From Streptococcus australis ATCC 700641 (lineage in GTDB: Bacteria > Bacillota > Bacilli > Lactobacillales > Streptococcaceae), in assembly GCF_000186465.1 (NCBI RefSeq), contig NZ_GL636091.1, positions 1,374,981-1,438,980 of the forward strand: a stretch of 64,000 nucleotides of DNA, in the 5' to 3' direction. The notes under the pieces are model-generated. The model did no database searches. It had not been told where the DNA came from and saw only the letters and a program-made list of their open reading frames with translations. Below are positions 17,289 through 26,912 of the stretch, piece after piece (the first letter of the stretch is position 1; each line of letters starts with the position of its first letter). A program made the translations under genes and the position numbers.

Positions 17289-17829
17289 AGCAAAGGTCCC
17301 AATGACCAAAGAAGAAGTCAGAGCAATCAGTATTGATAAATTAGACTTACATAAAGCTAAGAGAATGTTGGATGTTGGCTCTGGTACGGGCAGTGTAACG
17401 ATTCAAGCAGCTGTTTCCTTTCCAAATTTGGAAGTCGTTGCAATTGAACAAAATGAAGATGCTGTTGCCTTGACACAGGAGAATATTGACTACTTTGGCT
17501 GTCAGAATATTACTCTAATAAAAGGCAAAGCTCCTGTTGAGCTAGAAGGTCAATTCGATGCGATATTTGTTGGTGGAACCGGGGGCAATATGGCTGAAAT
17601 CTTTGAGTGGTGTGAACATCTGTTAGTTCCGGGAGGACGTTTTGTGTTAAACTTTATCCTCTTGGAAAATGCTATGGAAGCGATTCAACTTGCTGAAGAG
17701 ATGGAATGTCAAGACTTAGACGTCGTATCCATTCAAGCAAGCAGATGGTCTGCCCTAGGAAAAGGGCATTATTTCAAACAGCAAAACCCTACGATTATTG
17801 TTTCAGCTGTGAAACCAGAAAGGAAATAA
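17266..17829 (+). CDS. cbiT: Precorrin-8W/7 decarboxylating C15-methyltransferase
   Basis: A 187-residue class I SAM methyltransferase; CbiT methylates C-15 and decarboxylates the acetate chain at C-12. The SAM motif [15 protein letters not shown] (about residues 36-50) and the preceding [21 protein letters not shown] are family-typical. In many bacteria CbiE and CbiT are fused (CobL); here they overlap by 23 bases, which suggests coupled translation. Confidence 0.95.
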   Translation: MKDSAFIRAKVPMTKEEVRAISIDKLDLHKAKRMLDVGSGTGSVTIQAAVSFPNLEVVAIEQNEDAVALTQENIDYFGCQNITLIKGKAPVELEGQFDAIFVGGTGGNMAEIFEWCEHLLVPGGRFVLNFILLENAMEAIQLAEEMECQDLDVVSIQASRWSALGKGHYFKQQNPTIIVSAVKPERK

Positions 17830-17833
17830 AGGT

Positions 17834-18607
17834 ATGTCAATTGTACATTTTGTAGGCGCAGGACCTGGTGATGTGGAGCTCATTACCCTAAAAGGTTATC
17901 GAAAATTATCCCAAGCGGATGTGGTCATTTATGCGGGTTCCCTCGTGAATCCTGATCTTCTTCAATATTGTAAGGAAGGTGCGGAGATTCATGATAGCGC
18001 GTCTATGCATTTGATGGAAATTATCGATGTCATGGAAGAAGCAGTGAAAGCTGGAAAAGACGTCGTTCGCTTACAAACAGGCGATTTCTCTATCTATGGT
18101 TCTATTCGTGAGCAAACAGAAGAGATGAAGAAGAGAGGAATTGAGTTTGACTGTATTCCTGGGGTGAGCTCTTTCCTAGGAGCTGCCTCAAGTATTGGAA
18201 CAGAATATACGGTCCCTGAAGTCTCTCAAAGTGTGATTATCACTCGCATGGCCGGACGGACCCCTGTTCCTGAACGAGAATCCCTCCGAAGCTATGCTCA
18301 GCACAGAACTTCTATGGCCATTTTCTTATCTGTACAGGGGATTGAAAAAGTGGTGGCTGAATTGGTTGAGGGTGGCTATCCAATAGAAACACCTGTCGCA
18401 GTAATCTATAAGGCAACTTGGCCAGATGAACGCAAGGTCTTTGGGACATTGGAGACCATTGCTGAGAAGGTTAAAGAAGCTAAAATTAGAAAAACTGCCT
18501 TGATTTTAGTTGGAGATTTCTTAGGTGAAGAGTTTTACTACTCTAAACTCTATCACGAAGATTTTCACCATGAATTCCGTAAAGGATTGAGTTCGCATGC
18601 TAAATGA
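17834..18607 (+). CDS. cbiF: Cobalt-precorrin-4 C11-methyltransferase
   Basis: A 257-residue class III SAM methyltransferase with [18 protein letters not shown] at the start, [13 protein letters not shown], and [15 protein letters not shown] near residue 80, which distinguishes CbiF/CobM. It methylates C-11. It follows cbiT after 4 bases and overlaps cbiG by 11. Confidence 0.96.
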   Translation: MSIVHFVGAGPGDVELITLKGYRKLSQADVVIYAGSLVNPDLLQYCKEGAEIHDSASMHLMEIIDVMEEAVKAGKDVVRLQTGDFSIYGSIREQTEEMKKRGIEFDCIPGVSSFLGAASSIGTEYTVPEVSQSVIITRMAGRTPVPERESLRSYAQHRTSMAIFLSVQGIEKVVAELVEGGYPIETPVAVIYKATWPDERKVFGTLETIAEKVKEAKIRKTALILVGDFLGEEFYYSKLYHEDFHHEFRKGLSSHAK

Positions 18608-19655
18608 TTCCCCTCGTTACGCCATTGTGGCGGTTACTAACAACGCAAAAAATCTCGGACTAGAGCTCAAGGAAAAACTTGGGATTGATTGTCCGGTCTA
18701 TACCACTGTGAAAATCGCTGACTCTCGGACGGTACCGATTGAAGGACGTGTCATTGAAGGACTTCGGACGGTATTCCAAGAAGTGGATGTCTTGATTTGT
18801 ATCATGGCGATTGGTGCGGTTGTCAGAGGCATTGCTCCCGTTATTAAAGACAAAACAACAGATCCTGCTGTGATCGTGATGGATGAAAAAGCCAATCATG
18901 TGATTAGTTTATTGAGTGGTCACTTAGGTGGGGCCAATCAGGTTACTCTTAAAATTGCTGAATTATTAGATTCAAATCCAGTGATCACGACTGCAACAGA
19001 TACACAAAATGTTGTAGCCTTGGATAATATTGCGAAAGAAGTAAATGGGTGGCGGGAAGAATTGCGCCACTTAGTGAAAGTATTTAATTCTTATCTAGCA
19101 AATAAAGACTGTGTCTATTTTTATCAAGAAAAGCCTTGGGTGTCTGACCTGAGAGGTCTAACAGTGATTGAAGAATATCAGATTCAGGAAGTCCTTGCTA
19201 CTAAGAGCCCATTTATTTGGTTAACCTCTCAAGCAGTTGAGGTTGACGAAGAAGTGGTAGCCCTGATTCATCCAAAACCCTATGTTTTAGGAGTTGGAGC
19301 AAAGAAGGATCTTCCACCTTCCACATTTATGGAATCTTTTCGTGCCTTTTGTGAACAAGAGGGAATTTCCGGTTCAGAAATCGCAAAAATTGCTAGTATT
19401 GATGTCAAGAAAAATGAACAGGCAATACTAGAATTAGCCCAACAACTTGACTGTCCTTTCCACACATACTCTAAAGAGGAGTTGTTAGTGGTGGCGGATA
19501 AATATCCGCAATCGGAATTTGTCAAGAAGACTGTTGGGGTTGGTAGTGTGGCGCTTGCTAGTGCAGACCTTGCAAGTAAAGGAAATGTGCTGACCCAACG
19601 GTTCGCACAAAATAGTGCAACATTTGCACTTGGTAAATTAGTTAACAATTATTAA
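18597..19655 (+). CDS. cbiG: Cobalt-precorrin-5A hydrolase
   Basis: A 352-residue CbiG, which opens the ring lactone and releases acetaldehyde in the anaerobic pathway. The N-terminal domain ([20 protein letters not shown]), the central [24 protein letters not shown] with [10 protein letters not shown], and the C-terminal CobE-like domain ([25 protein letters not shown]) are all present. Confidence 0.95.
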   Translation: MLNDSPRYAIVAVTNNAKNLGLELKEKLGIDCPVYTTVKIADSRTVPIEGRVIEGLRTVFQEVDVLICIMAIGAVVRGIAPVIKDKTTDPAVIVMDEKANHVISLLSGHLGGANQVTLKIAELLDSNPVITTATDTQNVVALDNIAKEVNGWREELRHLVKVFNSYLANKDCVYFYQEKPWVSDLRGLTVIEEYQIQEVLATKSPFIWLTSQAVEVDEEVVALIHPKPYVLGVGAKKDLPPSTFMESFRAFCEQEGISGSEIAKIASIDVKKNEQAILELAQQLDCPFHTYSKEELLVVADKYPQSEFVKKTVGVGSVALASADLASKGNVLTQRFAQNSATFALGKLVNNY

Positions 19656-19680
19656 ATATTAAATTTAAGGAGAAATACAT

Positions 19681-20406
19681 ATGTTATACGTTATTGGACT
19701 TGGCCCAGGTAAAGAAGAATTGATGTCTCAAGAGGCATTGGAAGCAATCAAGGATTGTGAAATTATTGTAGGGTATTCTACCTACATGCGTTTGATCAAA
19801 GATCTTGTAAAAGATAAAGAAATGGTTGCGACTGGGATGCGTCATGAAATTGAACGCTGTCAAAAAGCCATTGATCTAGCTCACGAAACTGAAAAAAATG
19901 TTGGGGTTGTTTCGAGTGGGGATGCCGGTGTCTATGGGATGGCTGGTTTGATTCTTGAGTTATTAGAAGAGAACGATACGCTTGAAGTGAAGGTTGTACC
20001 AGGAATTACAGCAAGCCTTGGGGCAGCTGCAGTGATGGGAGCACCTCTCATGAACGACTTCTGTCATATTTCCCTTAGTGACTTGATGACTCCATGGGAA
20101 ATGATTGAAAAACGTCTTCATGCAGCAGCACAAGGTGACTTTGTCGTTTGTCTATATAATCCAAGAAGTAAAGGTCGTCCAGAGCACTTAGCAAGAGCAC
20201 TTGAAATTATGTCTGAATACAAAGCCAAAGATACGATTGTTGGTATCGGTAAGGATATCGGACGTAAGGAAGAACAAATTGTGCTTACTACGATTGAAGA
20301 CTTGGATGAAACTCTTGTAGACATGACTACAATTGTCATTGTTGGAAACAAAGAGACTTATGTAAAAAATGGACGCATGATCACACCTCGAGGATATACA
20401 CTATGA
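19681..20406 (+). CDS. cbiH: Cobalt-precorrin-3 C17-methyltransferase
   Basis: A 241-residue class III SAM methyltransferase that performs ring contraction and C-17 methylation. LYVIGLGPGKEELMSQEA at the start, VVSSGDAGVYGMAG near residue 75 and CLYNPRSKGRPEH near 157 are CbiH/CobJ-typical. Many CbiH proteins carry a C-terminal iron-sulfur extension; this one is the short form. Ends in a 4-base overlap with cbiJ. Confidence 0.95.
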   Translation: MLYVIGLGPGKEELMSQEALEAIKDCEIIVGYSTYMRLIKDLVKDKEMVATGMRHEIERCQKAIDLAHETEKNVGVVSSGDAGVYGMAGLILELLEENDTLEVKVVPGITASLGAAAVMGAPLMNDFCHISLSDLMTPWEMIEKRLHAAAQGDFVVCLYNPRSKGRPEHLARALEIMSEYKAKDTIVGIGKDIGRKEEQIVLTTIEDLDETLVDMTTIVIVGNKETYVKNGRMITPRGYTL

Positions 20407-21164
20407 TGAAACTACTTTTCGGTGGAACAGCTGAAAGTACAGAGATTCTTGAATTCCTCTCGCAACAGAATATCCCGGTGACTACCTCTGTTGTGTCGGA
20501 TTATGGCCGCCATTTAGCTTCTAAATTTGGGCAGGACGTGGTCCAAGGAAGAATGACAGCTGACCAAATGGTTGCTTTCATCAAAGAGAATGACGTTGAT
20601 GAAATTATTGATGCTTCGCATCCCTTTGCGGATATTGTCTCTCAAGAAGCGATGAAAGCAGCCAATCAGGCGGGAATTCCATATGTGCGCTTTGAAAGAC
20701 AAGCCACCATCGACTTATCGGGTGCTACTGTTGTCCATTCGACAGAAGAAGCCATTGAATACATCAAAGGGAAAGAGTATAAAACAGTCTACTTAGGTAC
20801 TGGGAGCAAAACTTTGCCATTATTTGTCCATGGTTTACCAGAGTCGCGTATTGTGGTTCGTGTTCTTCCGACTTCAGAAGTTCTAAAAGGTTGTGAAGAG
20901 TTGGGACTTGTTCCGGATCAAATTGATGCGATTAAGGCTCCTTTCTCTAAAGAGTGCAACAAAGAATTGCTGGCTCGCTCGAAAGCGGAAGTATTTGTTT
21001 CCAAAGAAAGTGGAAGTATTGGTGGGATTCGGGAAAAAATCGAAGGCTGTCAAGAACTAGGAATGGATTGTGTGATTATTTCACGACCTATTGTCAACTA
21101 TCCTAAAGTAGTGTCAACTATTGAGGAATTGGAGACCCATTTAAAGAAAGAGGTGAATGGATGA
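20403..21164 (+). CDS. cbiJ: Cobalt-precorrin-6A reductase
   Basis: A 253-residue CbiJ/CobK reductase with the N-terminal LLFGGTAESTEILEFL and the block VDEIIDASHPFADIVSQEAMKA split around residue 60-80. It reduces the macrocycle using a nicotinamide cofactor. The start codon overlaps the cbiH stop; a second ATG follows immediately. Confidence 0.95.
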   Translation: MMKLLFGGTAESTEILEFLSQQNIPVTTSVVSDYGRHLASKFGQDVVQGRMTADQMVAFIKENDVDEIIDASHPFADIVSQEAMKAANQAGIPYVRFERQATIDLSGATVVHSTEEAIEYIKGKEYKTVYLGTGSKTLPLFVHGLPESRIVVRVLPTSEVLKGCEELGLVPDQIDAIKAPFSKECNKELLARSKAEVFVSKESGSIGGIREKIEGCQELGMDCVIISRPIVNYPKVVSTIEELETHLKKEVNG

Positions 21165-22621
21165 GCGGCTTTGTTAGTTTAGTAGGCGCGGGTCCAGGGG
21201 ATGAAGAATTAATCTCTATTAAAGGAGCACGGAGACTAGAAGAGGCGGATGTTCTAATCTATGACCGCTTAGTGAATCCCATGCTTCTGACCTACACAAA
21301 AGCGAACTGTGAAAAGATCTATGTTGGTAAGATCCCTAATCAACCATGTGTTTCTCAAGAAAAAATTGAAGAAGTCTTGGTTGCAAAAGCCAAAGAAGGG
21401 AAAAAAGTTGTTCGCCTAAAAAGTGGCGATCCCTATATCTTTGGCCGAGGAGGAGAGGAAGCTCAAACTCTTATCCAAGAAGGAATTCCCTTTGAAGTTG
21501 TACCAGGAATTACCTCTGCTATTGCTGGCCTTGCCTATGCAGGGATCCCTATGACCTTTAGAAATATCGCGACTAGCTTTCATGTCTTTACTGGGCATCT
21601 ACAAGATGCCAGTGAAGCACTGAACTGGGATGCTATTTCCCACTTAAAAGGAACTCTAGTCTTCCTCATGGGAATGAAAAACTTGCAGACCATTTGTGAG
21701 GAATTGATGGTTCGTGGCTACGATAAGGAAACTCCGGTTGCGATTATCGAATGGGCTACTCATCCTCAACAACGTTCTATTGATGGAAAATTAGAGACCA
21801 TTGTTGAACTGGCTGAAAAACTCCAGATGAAAGCACCAAGTTTAATTGTGATTGGGGACGTTGTTGCCTTCCGTGAGGAATTAAACTACCATGAAAAACT
21901 GCCTTTGTTCAGTCGAACTGTTTTGGTGCAAGAAACTCCTAATGCCAAGCTTCCTAAACTCTTGAAGGATGCTGGGGCGACAGTGTATGCTTTTCAGTCA
22001 CCAACTAAATTGCTTGCAAAAGAACTGCAACTTCCCCAACTTTCTAGTATTGACGGTTTAGTAGTGACAGATCCAAGCTCTTGGAATTTCTTTGTTTCCT
22101 ATTTGCAACAAGAGGATCTGGATATTCGGAGTCTCAGCCATCTGAAGATTGTAGCAAGTGGTCATCATACCATCAAGACCATTAAAGAAGCAGGAATTCG
22201 CCTGTATGATCAAATCAATGATTTCGCAGAAGAAAATTTTGTAAAACAGATGAGGGAGCAAGAAGGAAACTGGATCACTCTCACTTCTGATATTAAGGAA
22301 AAAGCAGTAGCAGAAGCTTTGCCTTTCCCAATCCACACCACTCATTCTGTAGCCTTTGAAAGTGAATCTTTCTCTTATCATGCAGAGGATATCCAGCTGA
22401 TCTGTTTGCCAAACTCTGCTGCAGCTTACCACTTTGTTTTGATGGCAGAGAAAACCCAAGAGAATTGGAAAGAGAAACCAATTGTCATTATGGGAGACAA
22501 TACTAGGTCTGTATTGGAAAAAGCTGGCTATCATCAGTTGATTGAAACAGAAGTGAGAACCTTAAAATCGGTTTGTGAAGCTTGCCAAACTTTTTTTAGA
22601 AGGGAAAGTGAAAATGACTAA
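21161..22621 (+). CDS. cobA: Fusion of uroporphyrinogen-III C-methyltransferase and HemD-like domain
   Basis: A 486-residue two-domain protein. Residues 1-245 are SUMT: VSLVGAGPGDEELISIKGARRL, RLKSGDPYIFGRGGEEA near residue 85 and the VPGITSAIAGLAYAGIP loop. It makes precorrin-2 from uroporphyrinogen III. Residues 250-486 look like a diverged uroporphyrinogen-III synthase domain (VVTDPSSWNFF, KIVASGHHTIKTIKEAG, LICLPNSAAAYHF). A separate hemD occurs at 34136, so one of the two may be redundant or altered. The symbol refers to the methyltransferase half. Confidence 0.92.
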   Translation: MSGFVSLVGAGPGDEELISIKGARRLEEADVLIYDRLVNPMLLTYTKANCEKIYVGKIPNQPCVSQEKIEEVLVAKAKEGKKVVRLKSGDPYIFGRGGEEAQTLIQEGIPFEVVPGITSAIAGLAYAGIPMTFRNIATSFHVFTGHLQDASEALNWDAISHLKGTLVFLMGMKNLQTICEELMVRGYDKETPVAIIEWATHPQQRSIDGKLETIVELAEKLQMKAPSLIVIGDVVAFREELNYHEKLPLFSRTVLVQETPNAKLPKLLKDAGATVYAFQSPTKLLAKELQLPQLSSIDGLVVTDPSSWNFFVSYLQQEDLDIRSLSHLKIVASGHHTIKTIKEAGIRLYDQINDFAEENFVKQMREQEGNWITLTSDIKEKAVAEALPFPIHTTHSVAFESESFSYHAEDIQLICLPNSAAAYHFVLMAEKTQENWKEKPIVIMGDNTRSVLEKAGYHQLIETEVRTLKSVCEACQTFFRRESEND

Positions 22622-23381
22622 AGCGATTATTGTTGTCAGTTTCGGAACAACCTATCCTGAAACACGAAAGAAAACGATTCAAGCCTGTGAAGAAACCATT
22701 CAACAGCGATTCCCAGATTTTCAGGTCCACCGTGCCTTCACTTCGAATGTTGTCATTAAGCGCATTAAAGAAAATGAAGGAATCTCAGTTCCAACTGTGA
22801 ACCAATTATTGGAACAATTGAAAAAGGATGGTGTCAAGGAAGTTTATATTCAACCACTCCACATTATCTTGGGAAGTGAATATGAAAAAGTGGTTCACCA
22901 AGCCAACCAGTTTAAAGAAGATTTTGAACTTCTAAAAATCGGGAAACCTCTTCTTTTTAGTGAAGAAGATTATGAAAATGTTGCAAATATCCTTGTAAAA
23001 GAATACAATAATAATGATGTAGATGAAGCAACCATCCTAATGGGACATGGTAGTCAGCATTATGCCTTTACTGCCTACGCCGCTTTGGATCATATGTTGA
23101 CGGATGAAGCTGTCTATATCGGTTGTGTCGAGTCTTATCCTCCGGTAGAGTTACTTGAAAAACGTCTAGAAGCTAAAGGCATTAAAAAAGTTCACCTTGC
23201 TCCCTTTATGTTAGTGGCTGGGGATCATGCGACAAATGATTTGTGTTCGGATGAAGAAGGATCATGGAAGCACTTCTTTACAGAAAAAGGATACCAAGTA
23301 GAGACACACTTGATTGGACTTGGTGAATACCCAAGTGTTCAAGAACTCTATGTTCAACACCTAGAAAAAATTATTCAATAG
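22614..23381 (+). CDS. cbiK: Anaerobic sirohydrochlorin cobaltochelatase
   Basis: A 255-residue CbiK, inserting cobalt into sirohydrochlorin at the start of the anaerobic route. The two metal/catalytic histidine motifs are seen in YIQPLHIILGSEYE (about residue 86) and LMGHGSQHYAF (about 143). The start at 22614 (MTKAIIVVSFGTTYPETR) follows AGAAGGGA and matches the family; it overlaps the end of the cobA-hemD gene by 8 bases. Confidence 0.95.
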   Translation: MTKAIIVVSFGTTYPETRKKTIQACEETIQQRFPDFQVHRAFTSNVVIKRIKENEGISVPTVNQLLEQLKKDGVKEVYIQPLHIILGSEYEKVVHQANQFKEDFELLKIGKPLLFSEEDYENVANILVKEYNNNDVDEATILMGHGSQHYAFTAYAALDHMLTDEAVYIGCVESYPPVELLEKRLEAKGIKKVHLAPFMLVAGDHATNDLCSDEEGSWKHFFTEKGYQVETHLIGLGEYPSVQELYVQHLEKIIQ

Positions 23382-23391
23382 GAGGTCAAAA

Positions 23392-24096
23392 ATGGCAACA
23401 TTTTACGGTATTGGGATTGGTCCAGGAGACAGTGAGCTCGTAACCGTTAAAGCTAAAAATATTTTGGAAACCTTGGATATTTTATACACTCCAGAAGCCA
23501 AACGCGGCTCCAAGAGTGTGGCATTGACGATTGCGAGTCCCTATGTCAGCGATCAACTTGAGATTAAACAACGCCATTTTCCAATGGTTCGTTCGCTAGA
23601 AAAGAAAGAACCTCAATGGGAACAAATTGCTGCTGAAATTGTAGAAGATGTAAAGGCTGGGAAGAATGTTGGCTTTATCACATTAGGGGATCCGATGGTC
23701 TATAGTACCTATAGTTACCTCTTGAGACTAATTGGGAATAGCATTGATACCCAAACCATTCCTGGGATTACCTCATTTGGTAGCATGGCTTCTGTTTTGG
23801 GCCAACCGTTGACCATGGATGAAGAGTCCTTTGCAGTTGTTCCTGCTACAGCAGATGCGGATAAGATTGACCAAGCACTGGCGATTCATGATACAGTTGT
23901 GATTATGAAAGTGGCCAATCATTTGGATGTGATTCTTCCCTTGTTGGAGAAGTACGACCTGATTGAAAAAACATTTTTAGTCAGTCATGCCTCTACTGAA
24001 AAGCAAAGGATTTTGTACGGAGTATCGGACTTAACAGTCGATGATAGATTGGATTATTTTACAACGTTATTAGTAAAAAAAAGCCCCTTGGGGTAA
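23392..24096 (+). CDS. cbiL: Cobalt-precorrin-2 C20-methyltransferase
   Basis: A 234-residue class III SAM methyltransferase: FYGIGIGPGDSELVTVKAKN, FITLGDPMVYSTYSYL near residue 95 and IPGITSFGSMASVLGQPL. It methylates C-20, the carbon later expelled as acetaldehyde. The last 45 codons are repeated, as a fragment, at 26760-26894, marking the left border of the cbiMNQO tandem duplication. Confidence 0.95.
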   Translation: MATFYGIGIGPGDSELVTVKAKNILETLDILYTPEAKRGSKSVALTIASPYVSDQLEIKQRHFPMVRSLEKKEPQWEQIAAEIVEDVKAGKNVGFITLGDPMVYSTYSYLLRLIGNSIDTQTIPGITSFGSMASVLGQPLTMDEESFAVVPATADADKIDQALAIHDTVVIMKVANHLDVILPLLEKYDLIEKTFLVSHASTEKQRILYGVSDLTVDDRLDYFTTLLVKKSPLG

Positions 24097-24114
24097 GAAA
24101 AGAGGAATTCTATT

Positions 24115-24843
24115 ATGAAACGTAATAATAAAATGCTAGCAATTGCTATCCTAGCTTTGCTGATTATTTTTAGACCTCAACCGGTCGCTGCCATGCATAT
24201 TATGGAAGGCTATCTACCTTTAGTATGGTGTATTGTCTGGTTCTTGCTATTTTTACCATTCTTCATTTTTGGATTGGTCAAAATTAAGAAGATTATTTCA
24301 AAAGATCCAAATTCAAAAACCATGTTGGCCTTATCCGGTGCCTTTATCTTTATCTTATCCTCATTGAAGATCCCTTCAGTAACAGGATCTAGCTCTCACC
24401 CAACCGGCGTTGGTTTGGGAACTGCTATGTTTGGGCCATCTGTTATTAGTGTACTAGGAACGATTTGTTTGCTGTTCCAAGCTCTTCTTTTAGCCCATGG
24501 TGGTTTGACAACCCTTGGAGCCAATGCTTTTTCAATGGCAGTAGTTGGTCCTTTTGTCGGATTTGCAGTTTATAAATTCAGTCGTTCTTTGAAACTATCT
24601 AAACCAATCTCACTCTTCTTGTGTGCGATGATTGCTGACTTAGCAACATACGCAACAACTTCCCTTCAACTTGGATTGGTCTTCCCAGATCCAACTACTG
24701 GATTTGTGGGTTCAACCATTAAGTTCTTAGGAGTCTTTCTGATTACGCAAATTCCAATTGCCATTGTAGAAGGATTGCTTACTGTTATCTTCTATAACCT
24801 GATTTCTGAAAATGCGACAGAAAGAGAGGGGCTCTTCCTATGA
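24115..24843 (+). CDS. cbiM: CbiM, cobalt ECF transporter substrate-specific membrane component, copy 1
   Basis: A 242-residue membrane protein with an N-terminal signal peptide cleaved before Met-His (AAMHIMEGYLPLVWC); the new N-terminus Met-His with later histidines coordinates cobalt in this family. About seven membrane segments; SSHPTGVGLGTAMFGP is conserved. It acts with CbiN, Q and O. It overlaps cbiN by 4 bases. Supplies cobalt to CbiK encoded just upstream. Confidence 0.95.
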   Translation: MKRNNKMLAIAILALLIIFRPQPVAAMHIMEGYLPLVWCIVWFLLFLPFFIFGLVKIKKIISKDPNSKTMLALSGAFIFILSSLKIPSVTGSSSHPTGVGLGTAMFGPSVISVLGTICLLFQALLLAHGGLTTLGANAFSMAVVGPFVGFAVYKFSRSLKLSKPISLFLCAMIADLATYATTSLQLGLVFPDPTTGFVGSTIKFLGVFLITQIPIAIVEGLLTVIFYNLISENATEREGLFL

Positions 24844-25124
24844 AAAAACAAAAAAATCTTTTGTTATTAGCTGCCATTGTTGTGATTATTGTCGGTGCTT
24901 TCTTATTTGCGCCTAAGGGAGTAGAATATAGTGGTACGGATGATGCTGCAGAAAATGCGATTTCTACTATCCAGAAAGATTATGAACCATGGTTCTCACC
25001 CTTGTTCGAACCACCAGGATCAGAAGTTGAAAGCTTGCTCTTTACCCTTCAAGGTAGTATCGGTGCGGGGATTATCTTTTATGTCATCGGTTACCAAAGA
25101 GGAAAAAAACATCAAGAAAAATAA
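24840..25124 (+). CDS. cbiN: CbiN, cobalt transporter auxiliary component, copy 1
   Basis: A 94-residue protein with one membrane helix at each end and an extracytoplasmic loop between (YSGTDDAAENAIS, PWFSPLFEPPGSEVESLLF), the CbiN signature. It stimulates cobalt loading of CbiM. The protein is identical to copy 2 at 27638. Confidence 0.95.
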   Translation: MKKQKNLLLLAAIVVIIVGAFLFAPKGVEYSGTDDAAENAISTIQKDYEPWFSPLFEPPGSEVESLLFTLQGSIGAGIIFYVIGYQRGKKHQEK

Positions 25125-25158
25125 TTTAGTTTATTAAGTATTTGTATGGGAGGAAACT

Positions 25159-25848
25159 ATGTTTGTGATTGATCGCTATGCTTATAACAACCGTTGGACT
25201 GCAGTTCCAGTGCTGCATAAATTTATTTTATATGTTTTATTGATGGTTATCTCGTTCTCTGGTTTCCTTCCTTTACAAATTTTGTTAATAGTTGTAATGG
25301 TACCTCTGACTTGCTATATTGCCAAAATTCCAGTTTTTAAATACTTAGGCTGGTTTCGTTACCCATCGATTTTTATCTTATTGAGTATGGCAACCTTTGT
25401 TTTCAGCTATGGTGAAAATAGTCATCAGTTTTTAATGGCCATCCCTGTAGGAAGCAATGGCTATTTTGGTATTTTCCATGCTTCGGCAAAACAAGTGCTT
25501 CCTATTATGATGAGAATATACTGTTCTTTAATTTCAAGCTATTTTATGGCTTTAACCATTCCCTTTAATCAAATGATGAAGCTTTTTAAGAGTCTCCATT
25601 TGCCAGATATTCTAATGGAATTAATCGTCCTCATGTATCGCTTTATCTTTTTAGTCTTAATCGAATTTTTGACCATTCGAGATACCTTAGATTTGAAATT
25701 TTCATTTGTCAATAAGAAAAAAAGTTATCTTGGCTGGGGAAGATTAGCCAATACCTTGTTTGTGAAATTATTGGCTGACAATCAACGGTTAAATGATGTC
25801 TTAACCCTGAAATTTGCTCAAGCTAAAGAAATTGATGAAGAGGAATAA
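25159..25848 (+). CDS. cbiQ: CbiQ, cobalt ECF transporter T component, copy 1
   Basis: A 229-residue transmembrane coupling protein with about five membrane helices and a cytosolic segment that contacts the ATPase (LTIRDTLDLKFSF, GWGRLANTLFVKLLADNQRL). Start ATG after GGGAGG. The central region differs from copy 2 at many positions, while the C-terminal coupling helix region is nearly the same. Confidence 0.93.
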   Translation: MFVIDRYAYNNRWTAVPVLHKFILYVLLMVISFSGFLPLQILLIVVMVPLTCYIAKIPVFKYLGWFRYPSIFILLSMATFVFSYGENSHQFLMAIPVGSNGYFGIFHASAKQVLPIMMRIYCSLISSYFMALTIPFNQMMKLFKSLHLPDILMELIVLMYRFIFLVLIEFLTIRDTLDLKFSFVNKKKSYLGWGRLANTLFVKLLADNQRLNDVLTLKFAQAKEIDEEE

Positions 25849-25851
25849 AAA

Positions 25852-26667
25852 ATGTTAAAATTAGAGAATATTACAGTTTTATTTGATGATTTGAAAGCTG
25901 TGGACCATGTGAATATGGAATTCATGGAAGGAAAGATCACTGGAATTATTGGAACCAATGGTTCAGGGAAATCTACCCTGATGAAGGTGATGACCAAACT
26001 GCTCAAGCCCCAAGAAGGCAGTGTGAGTTTGGATAATCAGGTCATTCAAGATAAGAAGAAAGCTTTGTTTGCTTACCGGCAAGAAGTCAATATGGTCTTT
26101 CAAAATCCGGAGCAACAATTGTTTTATACCATTGCAAAAGATGATATTGGCATGGCATTAGAGAATTTAGGATACTCCAAAGAGGAGTGTGAGAAACGGG
26201 TTCAAGAAGCCATTGAACTGATGGATATCGAAGAGTTGCAGGATCGACCGGTGCAATATTTGAGTTACGGCCAAAAGAAAAAAGTAGCCATTGCGGGGAT
26301 GTTAGCTCTCAAACCACGTTTTCTATTGTTAGACGAGCCGACTGCTGGATTGGATCCTAAAGGGCGGGACCAAATGGCCATAATTATGAAAAAACTAGTT
26401 TCCAATGGAACCAGCATTATTGTTACCAGCCACGACATGGATCTCATGTATGACTGTTGTGACTATGCCTACCTCATCAAGAAAGGCAAGATTATGACTC
26501 AAGGGACAAAATATGAAGTGTTCCAGGAGGAAAAGTTGTTGTTGGATGCTGGACTTTCTGTCCCATGGATTGTCAAACTTCATCAGGCAATCCAGACACC
26601 CCTTGTTGAAAATGAAGAGATTCTATTTGAGCAGTTGAAAGAAGGATACCTATGGCAAAATCGTTAA
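25852..26667 (+). CDS. cbiO: CbiO, cobalt ECF transporter ATPase, copy 1
   Basis: A 271-residue ABC ATPase: Walker A GTNGSGKST (about residue 35), Q-loop NPEQQLFY, signature LSYGQKKKVAIA (Y in place of the usual G of LSGGQ) and Walker B FLLLDEPTAGLDP. This substituted signature is common in CbiO/EcfA proteins. Ends overlapping the cbiP fragment. Confidence 0.95.
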   Translation: MLKLENITVLFDDLKAVDHVNMEFMEGKITGIIGTNGSGKSTLMKVMTKLLKPQEGSVSLDNQVIQDKKKALFAYRQEVNMVFQNPEQQLFYTIAKDDIGMALENLGYSKEECEKRVQEAIELMDIEELQDRPVQYLSYGQKKKVAIAGMLALKPRFLLLDEPTAGLDPKGRDQMAIIMKKLVSNGTSIIVTSHDMDLMYDCCDYAYLIKKGKIMTQGTKYEVFQEEKLLLDAGLSVPWIVKLHQAIQTPLVENEEILFEQLKEGYLWQNR

Positions 26668-26759
26668 TGATTCAGGGAACAGCTTCAGATGCTGGTAAAA
26701 GTTTAATTGCCGAGGGCTTTGCCGTATTTTAAAGCAAGATGGCTACACGGTCGTTCCAT
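26652..26759 (+). pseudogene. cbiP: 5' fragment of cbiP at the duplication junction
   Basis: The first 24 codons match the true cbiP start (KSLMIQGTASDAGKSLIA), then a one-base deletion around 26713-26730 shifts the frame and gives an early stop, and homology ends near 26759 where cbiL-like sequence begins. It keeps its ribosome site inside cbiO and could still be translated as a peptide of about 28 residues without activity. Confidence 0.93.
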
Positions 26760-26894
26760 ATTGAAAAAACTTTTTTAGTCAGTCGTGCCTCTACTGAAAA
26801 GCAAAGAATTTTGTACGGAGTGTCGGACTTAACAGTCGATGACAAATTGGATTATTTTACAACCCTATTGGTTAAGAAACATCCATTAGGGTAA
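26760..26894 (+). pseudogene. cbiL: 3' fragment of cbiL at the duplication junction
   Basis: Codes for the last 44 or so residues of CbiL (IEKTFLVSRASTEKQRILYG, then VSDLTVDD, ending KKHPLG) without a start. It is the footprint of the tandem duplication and lies directly before the second cbiM. Confidence 0.93.
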
Positions 26895-26912
26895 TGAAAA
26901 AGGAGTGATATT

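Noticed and set aside
22058..22534. 158-residue minus-strand frame opposite the HemD-like domain
   Set aside because: No ribosome site and no known pattern; the plus-strand frame is clearly coding.
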